Shown: positions 23,676 through 33,815 of the stretch, in pieces
How the letters are laid out: every line of letters begins with the position of its first letter
Numbering within the stretch: position 1 is the first letter of the stretch
Source of the DNA: Gordius sp. MW1
Taxonomy: Eukaryota > Nematomorpha > Gordioida > Gordea > Gordiidae
Direction of reading: 5' to 3'
DNA length: 64,000 nucleotides
Assembly (NCBI GenBank): GCA_964036665.1
Contig: OZ038532.1
Span: 20,797,037-20,861,036 of the forward strand
Position numbers and translations under genes: made by a program
The notes under the pieces: generated by a model
The model's input: only the letters and a program-made list of their open reading frames with translations
Told to the model about the DNA's origin: nothing
Database searches by the model: none

Positions 23676-24030
23676 AAAACTATATATAATAATTTACAAG
23701 CACCATATGGTATTATTTTTTTAAAAATAAATCGATATTAGGCTTAGGCTATGTATTCTCGATTCAGAGTAATAAATAACAAATAGTAAAAACGCATTTC
23801 TTAAACGTTCCGTTCCCGAGCGCAATCATCGCGTTCGTTATAATGTATGTTATTGTTTACAAATAATAACACGCTTTGCACCTTATTTTTTAAATTCGCC
23901 ATTTTGTTTGTTCATTCTAATCCTTATGTATCAAATTATTTGTACATTTAATCAACATTTTGTGTATTAAGGTACGATAAAAAAATTTAAGTCGATATTT
24001 ATTATGCCTATCTAAATGTTTTAAAGGCAA
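23676..24030. promoter_or_regulatory. Putative bidirectional promoter region
   Basis: A 355-bp gap between the SLC38A11 start codon (minus) and the ATG of a possible divergent short-exon gene (plus, 24031). It contains a local GC- and CpG-rich patch (about 23807-23845, TTCCGTTCCCGAGCGCAATC and CGCGTTCG) in otherwise 70-80% AT sequence. This is inference from position and composition only. Confidence 0.35.
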
Positions 24031-26530
24031 AAGCCATGAATTCTAGCATCCCTGATAATTATGAAAATTTTGCACCAAGTAACTTATAAAGCTTCCTTTT
24101 ATAGAATGTAATTATTATTTTAGGTAGTAATTCTTTAAGTCAATATCCTCTTAGAAGTACTTTATAACAACATGAGTATTTCATAAATATTTTAGGAATT
24201 GAAATTTTAATTAAAATTTTGAAGATGTAGTCATAACCAATCCCATTTCTAAAGGTATGTGCTGTTTAAATTATAACAAATAAATAATTTTGGTATGAAT
24301 AATAAACTACAAAATATCAAGATTCCACCGCAGTTCAAGAGGGGTTATGGCCATAATAGAATAGAAAGTATTACAAAATAATTTTATTTTTATTTTGTCA
24401 TTTTAGGTAGCTCATCATTATCAAGTATCAAGCAATCCTCCTCATGGAATTCCTTTCAAATATGCATAAGTATATAACACTTATTAAAGGAAGTAATTTT
24501 ATATTAGATATTCAAACAAATTTGCCCAAAAAGGAGATGGCGAAGAAAATTCTACCACCTGTTCTAAATTTTAATATAATAAAAAAAATTATTATTATAT
24601 TTATTATGGATGTTATATATATATACAATAAAATTACTAAATAAATTTTTCTTGTAACTTCCAAAAGGAAAATATTATGTTTTTTAAATTTAGAAGTTGA
24701 TTTTTGGTTGAAATCATTAGGTATCATAAATAATTTAATTTATTAGCTCGTTTGTAAACATGTTCTTACAAATCATAAGCATAGTTTGTAGTAATGTAGT
24801 AACATATTAAAATATTAATTTGCTAAGTGAAGATTTTTTATTTTCATATCTAATTTTCTACAGTTAACACTTCGTAGGTCGGGTGGGGTCATAATAACCC
24901 CAAGCCGTTTAAAAATGATGTACAAAATAAATTTTTGGCAAAAAAATTAACAAATTTCGTATAAAACCCACTAAATTATAAAAAAGGGCAAACATTAATG
25001 CAAGAGTGGCAAAGGCATATACATGGTCAGGGAGAGAGTAAGTTGCACGTGAAAAAAGGAGAGGGAAAGAGCATTCATTTTTAAATGCTTTGATTGATCA
25101 CCCTTTTCTTTTCTACTAGTGTGCTGGAGGGGAGTCAAAATGTTCAAACATTTAGAGAAACGCTGTAAGTATAAATCATCATAACTGGCCAGTGGTAGGC
25201 AGGAGGGGATACCCAAAAGATTTATATTTTTGAAAATTATATGAAAAAACTTTATGATATTAATAGGACCTATCTATTGTTGGGCTACTAGAAAAAATAA
25301 ATTATCTTATTACTTTTTAATTTAGTTATAGATAAAATTTATCAATTCTAAGACTATTTATACACATTTTCCGATACCAAGGAGTGTTTTAGGATAAAAT
25401 AAAAGTTATTCTTAATAATTTTTATAAAAACCGTCTCAACTTTTAAAATAGAAGAGGCAGATGTTAATACAAGCGAAATTTTAGTAAAAAAGGTAATAAA
25501 TAATTTAATTTTCTCAAGCGTTTAACATGCTTAGCCTTAAATTCCCTATTTTTAAATAGCAAGTGCTGGTATCAGGGTTTCTTTCAGGGGTATAATATGC
25601 TTATTTTGAATTGCAGGTGTCTGGTAAATATAAAAGTACTCTTTTACACTACTTTAGTAAAAAGGAAAAGCCTAATAAAAAAAGATGGTAAATATGAATT
25701 AATTTGGAATAATTTTAATTATGTATGGGTTTGTGTTTATATAAAATAAGACATGAATGTGTTTGTTTATAATAGGTAAAGATGGGACTATCCCTTACTA
25801 TGGGAAATTATGGTAATTATTTTTAAGCATTAGATATTTTAAATATTTATAAGTTAAAGGTAGATATTATTCTGCTTCCAGCAGAAAATTCACATGAACT
25901 CTGAAAGAGGCAAGAAAGATTTTGGTTTTAATATAGAAGTATTATGTAATTTTCATGCTTTAGGTCAAGATGAAAATTGTAATTCTGCTGGAGTGGGGAA
26001 AACTGTCTCTTCTTTTTCTTATGACAAAAATGCTGGTAATTAAAATTATGCAAGTTGTTTTTATTTTATTAATATATATTGATAAAGATGAGTGTATTGG
26101 CAGCTCTACTTGCTCAGTCTCTGAAAGTGAAAAACTGGGCAAAATTTAAAACTTAAACCATCATACAAATTTATGATTTCATGGACATCTAAATACAAAT
26201 GGCTAATTTTTGATGAAGCCTTAGGTGGAACTTTATGCTCTGTATGTTCTCTTTACAACATACACTCGCCCGTTAAAATATTCCATGTATTTATTTAATG
26301 ATTATGCGTGTATGTATCTATTTATATATCACTTATATCACCAATAAAAATCAGTAAATATTATACAAAATGGTTTAGCAATTAAAAAAATTTTTACCCC
26401 CCCCCCCGGAAGTTGGAAATACCCCCCCCCCCCCCGGAGCATTTTTTCTGAAAGAAACCCTGGCTGATATTAATAGCAGCGAAGATAATGAAAATAAAAT
26501 ACAAAAAAAAATAGTCAAAGTAAATGGTAA
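24031..26530 (+). CDS. Possible short-exon gene, unrecognised, interrupted by a hAT derivative
   Basis: An ATG at about 24031 opens MNSSIPDNYENFAPS and reaches a donor at CACCAA|gtaact. After a 45-nt intron ending ttttag comes a second exon-like block, SSNSLSQYPLR. Further blocks with GT/AG edges read GSSSLSSIKQSSSWNSFQ (about 24408-24470), VDFWLKSL (24692-24718), EEADVNTSEILVKK (25451-25491) and ADINSSEDNENKIQKKIVK (26463-26527). Intron sizes of 40-50 nt match the tiny introns of SLC38A11. Low-complexity Ser/Glu/Lys composition gives no family. Phases are not consistent throughout (one block near 24200 needs a weak acceptor), so exon joining is uncertain. The last block is separated from its acceptor by the hAT insertion at 25573-26462. 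It could be a decayed gene or chance. Confidence 0.25.
24727..25440. other. AT-rich sequence with one palindrome, nothing else
   Basis: No frame or element resolved. At 24885-24905 the palindrome GGGGTCATAATAACCCC lies 20 bp after TTAACACTTCG, reminiscent of piggyBac-type ends, but no partner end was found. Confidence 0.35.
25573..26462 (+). mobile_element. 890-bp non-autonomous hAT, CAGGGTTTCTTTCAG ends
   Basis: The perfect 15-bp terminal inverted repeat CAGGGTTTCTTTCAG at both ends is flanked by GCTGGTAT (25565-25572) and GCTGATAT (26463-26470), an 8-bp target duplication with one mismatch. The interior retains exon-like pieces that look like the N-terminus of a hAT transposase: VSGKYKSTLLHYFSKKEKP then a donor, and DECIGSSTCSVSESEKLG. 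A C-run pair (GGAAGTTGG between poly-C tracts) lies just inside the right end. An inverted second copy is at 62740-63638. It lies within an exon-like stretch of the possible gene at 24031-26530. Confidence 0.85.
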
Positions 26531-27428
26531 TTTTTTTGTAGTATTTTATTTATCAATGTATTTTACCCATGTGATACTTTTATTAATTAATTTAAATAAA
26601 ATGTCTAAGTTTAAATACTCAAGTTTGCCATACAAACTTATTTAACATTGAAGGCTAAAATTAATAAGTGTTTTATTTACATTGAAGCAAAAAATTGGGT
26701 TAATAATTGACGTGGAAGTTTGTTATTCGCATACGATACGTGTCTCCCCCACCCCTCTCTCTCTCCTCGCTTTGTTATACGCGTACTACTAATGCCAGCT
26801 GCGCTGGCAGGTCATGCGTGAATTATCGTACTTGAGAATTAATAGTTTCTCTGTTCGGTTTAACGTTTCGCTAAATATAATTATTATTCTTCGCGCGGAC
26901 ATATTCTATTGGGCATTATCAAAATAAATGAAATTAAATTGGAATACGCTTTTTATCCCTCTGCTGACTGTCAACCAATAGAAATTTTTTTCGAATAATT
27001 TTGTTCATTTCAAAATATACTTTTATGATATTAATTTTTAATAACAAGCATTTTAATGAAAAATGGCGGTTAAATATATCTTCGAAAATTGCAATAAATC
27101 CATTTTATCATATATTATATATGGAATCTATCCCTATTGATCCTGCATTCCAAATACGTATTTGTATATCCCTCAAATGATCTGCTATCATCATCACTAC
27201 TAATCAAAGCAAACTGAATCCTCTACTAATTTACCTGGAAACTCTTCAAAAACTCTTCACAAACACACAAATAATGAAAACAATCAACCCAATTAATTAC
27301 ATCACAACTTACTATTCAAAGCATACTGAATCCTCCATTTAGTAACCTCAAAACCCTTCACTGTCAGTATTTCAATTATTTATACATTTCTTATCACTAC
27401 TTTATTAACTTCCATATTTTTAAAATTT

Positions 27429-27601
27429 TTGTTTTGTTTAATCAACACATATTTAGACCTAAATTTAAATACCCAAACATTTAAATTATATAAATAGGAA
27501 TCTTTTAACATAATTAGAACCAACCTTTACAATATGCAATCTCATATCTTTTACAAAATAATTTATCTAAACAAGGTAACATAAAATTTCTTTTAACTTC
27601 C

Positions 27602-27640
<39 letters not shown>

Positions 27641-27930
27641 CAACACATATTTAGACCTAAAGTTAAATACCCAAACATTCAAATTATATATATAGGAATC
27701 TTTTAACATCATTAGAACCAACCTTTTCAATATGCAATCTCATATCTTTCACAAAATAATTCATCCTAATCATGGTAACAAAAATTAGTAATTTTTTTTT
27801 TTCTATTAAACGACACCAATGTTCCTTATTAGGCAAGTAGTAACATAATTAGAACCAACCTTTACAATATGGAATCTCATCTCTTTTACAAAATAATTTA
27901 CCTAATCAAGGTAACAAAATTTTTTTTTTT
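27429..27930 (+). repeat. LINE 5' monomers, about 2.5 copies
   Basis: Unit: poly-T or TTTGTTTAATCAACACATAT, TTTAGACCTAAA, TACCCAAACATT, TAGGAATCTTTTAACAT, AATTAGAACCAACCTTT, CAATATGCAATCTCATATCT, CAAAATAATTTA. Copies start near 27440, 27640 and (partial) 27840. A 31-nt T-run (27606-27637) separates the first two. Reiterated 5' monomers often act as promoters in LINEs. Confidence 0.8.
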
Positions 27931-28060
27931 TTTCTTTAAAACAACATCAATGCTCCCCCACTATATCCTTAAGATTTTCCCGTATCCTTCCTCTATAATT
28001 AATATAACTATGTCTATTTCTTATATGTAAGCTGTTACATTACTATTTCTCCATTTTGAC

Positions 28061-30871
28061 ATGCCTACCACAAATTGCCCATCTTGCAATAAGACTTTTA
28101 CACTCACTAAAGCTGGCAAATTTATCATCCATGGTCCCCGTGATAACCGTTGCCCATTATCAAACTCATTTCCCTCAAGTACATCAACAATCTCCAGTAG
28201 CAGTTTCTTTAACAGCCACCACAACGCAACCCCTGAGCACGTGCTTGCTCCTGATAAACCCCCGAAACAAAATGACTCTTCTTGGGCTAGCCAAATAATA
28301 AGCCTCCAAAAACCTAACACCATCTCTAGGATTCCCAGAGGTGCTCGTGAATGTTTTAGTACTCTCCTAAACCAAATTATTACCTCAATCATACACAACC
28401 CTGCTAATCATAAGAATTGGGAAAGCCTCTTTACCCTTAGTTTTCACACTCTAGCCATCCCCAACCCTGCTACAAAGCACCTCTCAAAAGACATTAAAGC
28501 ATCAATCTTGGAATTTGATCTCCTTAATCCCTTAAAACCACCCTTGAAGCACAACCATCACCCAGTTGACAACAAAGCTAAAAGGATAGCCAACAAAATC
28601 AACAACATGGAAATCCGCTCAGCGCTTAAAATCCTGGAATCGGATGACTCAATAGCGCCAAATACCAATACCACCTTCGACCTCCTCCTGCAAAAACACC
28701 CCGAAGGTCATCCATTACCGCCTAACCTCCTAAACGTCTCAGATATTCCCCTCATGGACTTCACTCTCCAAGAAGTAGCCGAAGCTCTTATGTCTTTCAA
28801 AAAAGACTCAGCCGGGGGCCTCGATGGTATACGACCAATTTACCTTCAGGACCTCACCAAACCTCAACTTAGCGGTTCACATGCTCTTCTAGCCAACTTA
28901 ACCAACCTTTGTAACATAATAAGGCGGGGACATTTTCCTTCTGAAATAGTTCCTCTCCTATTTGGTGGAAAACTGATTGCTTTTAAAAAACCAGATGGTT
29001 CGATCCGACCCATTGTTGTTGGATCAGTCCTCCGACGCATGGTTTCCAAAATAATAACCTCTCGAATCCGTTCACCTTTAACGGCTTCTCTCCTCCCAAA
29101 CCAACTTGGTTTTGGCGTGAAAGGAGGATGCGAGGCTGCTTCCCATGTAGCTCGAACATTTCTTGAGTCTTCTTCATCAAATGACCTCCTGGTGAAACTC
29201 GATTTTAAAAACGCCTTTAACAGCGTAAACCGAGCAGCCTTTATTGAACCGTTCATACAACAATTTCCGGAATACCATCAGTTTCTGTTAAATAGCTATG
29301 GGAACCCAACGTATCTACTCTTTGGGGACCAAATAATCAAATCATCCCAAGGGATCCAACAAGGAGATCCTTTGGGCCCGGCCCTTTTCTGTTTGGCCAT
29401 TCAAACTATCATCGATAAACTCTCCTCCCTAGGAGCCTTCTCATGCAATTTATGGTACCTTGATGACGGATTCCTGGTCGACCCAGCCGAAGCAGTCCGG
29501 CAAATCCCACAGATCATCAATGGCTTCGCAGACAATATATCACTCAGCCTAAACACATCGAAATGTGAGATCTTCACCAAAGATCTCACAATTGACAAAC
29601 TCTCCCTCCCATTCCCAGTCATATCAAGAGATGACTTTCATTACTTAGGCGCTCCCATTGGAGGCGTTAAAACAACTGAAACATTCTTAGAGCATTTCTC
29701 CGGTTTCATCGACTCCATATCCCACACCCTGGAGCGTCTAACTCCCCACCATGCCTTTTTCCTCTTAAAAAACTTCCTCCTAATACCCAAAATTAACTAT
29801 GCATTACGCGCCTCGCCCGTCTTCCTAGCCGTTAACCTACTCCACGCGATGGAAAAAAAAATCCAATTGCTAGTCGAAAGGTGCCTAAACCTTAAATTTA
29901 GCCCTCTCCAATGGCTCCAAGCCACCCTTCCCTCCAAGAGTGGTGGTATAGGCATCCGACCCCCCCATCTACTCTCACTAGCAGGGTTCATTTCATCCCG
30001 TTTATCAACGGATGAGTTAATCAAGCAAATCACTCAAACCCAAGACCCGCACCTCGACAGCGCCCTTCAGGCGTGGGATGACCTCAAACTGGATTCCGCT
30101 ACTTACCCGAATGGAACCACCCAAAAGGATTGGGACTTACCACTGATAGCACGTTCCGTAGCTTACCTCACTTCGAACAACCTATCTTTGGGAAATCTCC
30201 ACTTCAATTGGGCATCCTCCGGGGGTTACGAATGGCTCGAGGCCCTACCAAGCCAAAACCTAGGGTTACACCTGTCGGGCGAGGAACTCCGAATAGCTGT
30301 AGGCCTACGCCTCGGCTGTGAAATTGTGTCCCCATTCAACTGCGACCTCTGCCGCCAACCCGTTCTTGCAAACGGCCATCATCCTCTACACTGCCAATAC
30401 AGCAAGGGGCGGCATCCCCGTCATGCCACAATAAATAAAATAATCGGACAATCTTTGAAGAAAGCCGGCTTTCCCAATACAATAGAACCCACTGGCCTAA
30501 GCTCCACTGACGGGAAAAGACCCGATGGAGTAACAATCATCCCGTGGGCTCGTGGCCTAAACGCCTGCTGGGACTTCACTGCAGTGGACGTATTCGCCAA
30601 ATCTAACGCCTCTCCCGACCTCATCTCTTCTACTGAGAGAAAGAAGGAGGATAAATACAAATACCTAAACAATATTATTTTCATACCAGTAGTAGCTACG
30701 ACCCTCGGTAACTTAGGTCCCGAGGGCAGCCAATTCCTAAAACAAATTTCAAAATATATAACCTCCATTACTCACGATCCCAAAGAATACTTTTTTATCA
30801 GGCAAAAGATCACAATGGAAATCGTTAAATCCAACACGATTTCCATACACGGATCAATGCCATCCGTTTAG
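28061..30871 (+). CDS. LINE ORF: zinc finger, reverse transcriptase, restriction-like endonuclease
   Basis: An uninterrupted 936-codon protein expected to do target-primed reverse transcription in the nucleus. The N-terminus has a CPSC...H...C finger (residues 6-30), a DNA-binding feature of single-ORF LINEs. RT runs about residues 210-560: motif A KLDFKNAFNSV near 378, GIQQGDPLGPALF near 430, the catalytic box YLDDG near 465, and YLGAPIGG near 530. The C-terminus has a CDLC...HPLHC cluster (about 760-778) and then a PD-(D/E)xK nuclease: KRPDG near 820 and WDFTAVDVF near 836-844. This architecture is that of the R2/R4/NeSL-like superclade rather than APE-type LINEs; the exact clade is not settled. 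ATG at 28061 is the first in frame. Base composition is much less AT-rich than the surroundings, as expected for an active coding element. Confidence 0.9.
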   Translation: MPTTNCPSCNKTFTLTKAGKFIIHGPRDNRCPLSNSFPSSTSTISSSSFFNSHHNATPEHVLAPDKPPKQNDSSWASQIISLQKPNTISRIPRGARECFSTLLNQIITSIIHNPANHKNWESLFTLSFHTLAIPNPATKHLSKDIKASILEFDLLNPLKPPLKHNHHPVDNKAKRIANKINNMEIRSALKILESDDSIAPNTNTTFDLLLQKHPEGHPLPPNLLNVSDIPLMDFTLQEVAEALMSFKKDSAGGLDGIRPIYLQDLTKPQLSGSHALLANLTNLCNIIRRGHFPSEIVPLLFGGKLIAFKKPDGSIRPIVVGSVLRRMVSKIITSRIRSPLTASLLPNQLGFGVKGGCEAASHVARTFLESSSSNDLLVKLDFKNAFNSVNRAAFIEPFIQQFPEYHQFLLNSYGNPTYLLFGDQIIKSSQGIQQGDPLGPALFCLAIQTIIDKLSSLGAFSCNLWYLDDGFLVDPAEAVRQIPQIINGFADNISLSLNTSKCEIFTKDLTIDKLSLPFPVISRDDFHYLGAPIGGVKTTETFLEHFSGFIDSISHTLERLTPHHAFFLLKNFLLIPKINYALRASPVFLAVNLLHAMEKKIQLLVERCLNLKFSPLQWLQATLPSKSGGIGIRPPHLLSLAGFISSRLSTDELIKQITQTQDPHLDSALQAWDDLKLDSATYPNGTTQKDWDLPLIARSVAYLTSNNLSLGNLHFNWASSGGYEWLEALPSQNLGLHLSGEELRIAVGLRLGCEIVSPFNCDLCRQPVLANGHHPLHCQYSKGRHPRHATINKIIGQSLKKAGFPNTIEPTGLSSTDGKRPDGVTIIPWARGLNACWDFTAVDVFAKSNASPDLISSTERKKEDKYKYLNNIIFIPVVATTLGNLGPEGSQFLKQISKYITSITHDPKEYFFIRQKITMEIVKSNTISIHGSMPSV

Positions 30872-31133
30872 TTATAGCGCGTTTTTATATTTTTTATTCG
30901 TGTATATCATAATTATAATTATTTGTTTCTGAATAAAACTTTTAGATCATTATAAATATCCTGAATTGAAATTAATTAAAAGGTAAGCAATAAATAACTA
31001 GATTTTAATGAATAACTCAGATGAATAAATAATTATTGATATGTAATTAATCTGAGTTTGAGTAAATGATTAAGTATTAACTTAACGTAACTTATTTTAA
31101 TTGCTAACTATATTTTATTTTATATCTTTTTCA

Positions 31134-32537
31134 ATGGTATCAGAATAAATATGGATACTCATGTACTAAAGCAGTAAATAGAAAAAGAAAATGTTTATTT
31201 TTCATTTCATTTAGTTTTTCCTTTTTGGATTAAAATTAACCAGAGATTTTAGGATTAAAATGTAAAGAATGGAACTATTTTGAGGGTTATTGTCACGTAG
31301 TTTTTGGGGTAATAGGAAGGGTATGGCAATATTTTTAAATCCGATTAATTAGTTCATAAGTCCCAATAGAATCGCGCAAAGGTAAACATTTTTTACAATG
31401 CATGTTTTATTCCATTAATTAGTTCGCTTGAAATTCATTTTATATTTATGAATATGATTGACGCGCACGTGACCGTCAGTCGCTATCCGTCATTGTCCTT
31501 GATGAATCAGCTGGTATCGAACGGTGCGATGACGCGGTGGAATTTAACGTTATGCATGAAAGTTGCATGTACAGGGCAGTGTGGTCAATATGTGCTGAAG
31601 GGTAATGCCGGTGCATAGGGACGGTAGGGCCAAGCCCGAATGAATTCTGCCGGTAGATAGTAATGCGTGTACAACGAGGTTTCGGATATTAAATTTAGTA
31701 TTGCATGAGCGCACGTTTAACCCAGAAGCAATTAGTTTTCGGATGCTTAATGCCTGTTATGACCTGTTTTTTTTGGCTTTAGCCCCTATCACCTTTATAG
31801 GTTTGATGAGGTCGAGTTTCCTGGGTGGGCAAATATTTTTGCCCGGTGCGCATGATTGATTTACAGTTTTGGTCAGTTTCTGGAACGTCGCATGTAATCT
31901 GATGAGAGATAATACCATCGTTGTCAGGTCCAAGGTTACCGTTATGGAGTTCATAGCTCCCAGGTGATTATGGTAGGCGGAGTTGCATTTTACGCGAGAT
32001 ACGTCTGATGACATTTTTTACATTTAGTGTTGTCGCTGGGGTCTATGTCGGCGCCGATAGCTGATGTGTGGTATAGCGACGTCACCAATGAAATATCGTA
32101 CTCTTAGGTCGAGAGGCTAGCAGCTCTTGTTGAGAAGCGGCCTGAACGACTTAGGGTGGCGAAGATGTTTCTGTCTCGTGGGGGAAAACAGAAAGCTTCT
32201 TTGGGGCGTTAATGAAAACAATGGGGTAGAGTATCCGGAACCCAACGACGCTCGGATACACTAGGTCAATCGTAGCCATCAATTTGACGTTACCTTACAA
32301 CAACAAACCCCCCCCCCCTCTAGCAAGTTCGATTAGGAAGTGCGGTGCAATTTTTACGGTCAATGATAAAATGAAATCGAGAAGACCGAGGAAAAGACCA
32401 AGCAGATATGCAGTTCGATTTGTACGTTCGAACAAGGGACAGGTACAAAACGTAATGCGGTCAAAAACTCAAGTCCGACGACCATGCTGTGAGAGAGTCA
32501 ACACTCGGGTCGGAGGAGGTTATCTTGAAGGGTATGG
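31134..32537 (+). other. GC-richer internal region of the LTR fossil
   Basis: About 1.4 kb between the primer-binding site and the right LTR. The base composition is more balanced than its surroundings. Open frames on either strand are short and match no family I recognise. It may hold packaging and dimerisation sequences of a non-autonomous element. Confidence 0.5.
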
Positions 32538-32987
32538 TGTCGTGGAAGTTTTTTATTCGCATACCATACGCGTTTCCCCTCACCCCTCTCTCTCCTCGCT
32601 TTGTTATACGCTTACTACTAATACTAGCTGCGCTGGCAGGTCATGCGTGGATGATCGTACTTGATAATTAATTTTTCTTTGTTCGCGTTTTAACGAGATA
32701 TTATCATGCACGCAATTCTCGTTTTTTTTATAATATAGTTTTAACTTTTATTTTTTTGCTATCGTCGCGCGCGGGACCTACGAACCAATATTATCGAGTA
32801 AATACATGGGTTTCTAAACTGGAATTAATAAATTAAAAGGTAAGCAATAAATGACTAGATTTTCATGAATAACTTAGATGAATAAATAATTATTGATTAA
32901 TGTAATTAATCTGAGTTTGAGTAAATGATAAAGTATTAACGTAACTTATTTTAATTGCTAGCTATATTTTATTTTATATCTTTTTCA

Positions 32988-33340
32988 AAAATGGTAAATA
33001 CAATTGTGCTCCTACTTTTAGTTTGGGTTTAATGACGCCTTAGCAAAAATGATTTTATAGTCCCAAGTTAGGTGCTTTTCTTTGTTTTGTCCTGGCCCCA
33101 AGGTCCACGAGTGTAAAATTTGCAATATAATTTGAACACCTGGTTCAGTGTAAATGGTCATTATCACAGAGTTAAAAGTTTGGGAACGGCTTGTCATGAA
33201 ATTCTTAGATTTTATTTTTTACAAATTTTTATGTGAATTTAATATATAAGTCATTGAGACCCTTACAAAATTAAGTATAATAATAGGGAAACATTCTAAG
33301 TTATTTACAAAAATGTTTGAGGTCAAATGATGTTGGCAGA
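32988..33340. other. Spacer, nothing recognised
   Basis: Flank of the LTR fossil. AT-rich, no repeat end or frame of interest. Confidence 0.4.
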
Positions 33341-33503
33341 CATGGGTGTAGCCAAAGGGGGCAGGGAGGAGCGGCTCCCCCCTCTGCATCCAAAATTTAT
33401 TCAAACATTAAAATTATGGCTAAAATTTTAAAAAATGATTATTTCGTCCCCACCCCCAAATCTTTATTGCCCCCCTCTAATTTCAATGCTGGCAACGCCC
33501 ATG
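33341..33503 (+). mobile_element. MITE, CATGGGTGTAGCCA family
   Basis: Ends CATGGGTGTAGCCAAAGG and GCTGGCAACGCCCATG in inverted orientation, with GGGGGCAGGGAGGAGCGGC and CCCCCCTCTAATTTCAATG inside. Closest to 21357-21523. Confidence 0.8.
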
Positions 33504-33815
33504 TTGGTAGACAAGACAACCTAATTTAAGGAAAAGCTAGGCCTAAGCTAAAACACTAAAATTTAGGTTTAATGTGTAAGAAATTGTTAAGCTATATAGA
33601 AATATGATTGCCTCATTCGTAACAAATCAAAACTATAAGGTCATTTGAGCGGCTTAAGTGAAGTTGAAATCAACCTAAAAGTAACATTCAAAAAGTGTAG
33701 ATTAAATATTTGATCGCTAATTTTTAAGCTTATAACGGTTCATACTTATAAAGGACAATCCATATTATTAAGCTTACTTTATGTATTTTTAATATATTTG
33801 AGTGTCACATAGAGC

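Larger units (their letters stand above)
26938..30966 (+). mobile_element. Full-length RLE-type LINE nested in an LTR
   Basis: A 4-kb non-LTR retrotransposon with a 5' region of tandem monomers (27429-27930), one long ORF (28061-30871) and a short 3' UTR (GCGCGTTTTTATATTTTTTA ... AATAAAACTTTTAG). It interrupts the left LTR of the surrounding fossil. TGAAATTAA near 26929 and 30967 is a likely target duplication, so the ends are good to about 10 bp. Truncated relatives lie at 15835-16170, 41225-41440 (inverted) and 42536-43510. The continuous ORF suggests a recent insertion. Confidence 0.8.
26708..32987 (+). mobile_element. LTR retroelement fossil without recognisable gag/pol, split by a LINE
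   Basis: Two direct repeats of about 450 bp behave as LTRs. The right one is 32538-32987 (TGTCGTGG...TTTTTCA). The left one begins at 26708 (TGACGTGG), is interrupted by the LINE at about 26938-30966 and resumes to 31133 (TTTTTCA). Directly after it, TGGTATCAGA (31135-31144) matches the usual initiator-Met tRNA primer-binding site. The 1.4-kb internal region (31134-32537) is GC-richer than its surroundings but holds no recognisable retroviral gene, as in LARD/TRIM-type non-autonomous elements. Flanks ATAAT/AAAAT suggest a 5-bp duplication. The LTR pair differs at roughly one site in ten by eye, so the insertion is old. Confidence 0.7.

Noticed and set aside
28864-30768. Minus-strand open frames inside the LINE
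   Set aside because: Antisense shadows of the long plus-strand ORF, with no family features.
31757-32014. Minus-strand frame in the LTR fossil interior as a host gene
   Set aside because: No recognisable domain, no splice sites, and it lies wholly between primer-binding site and right LTR.
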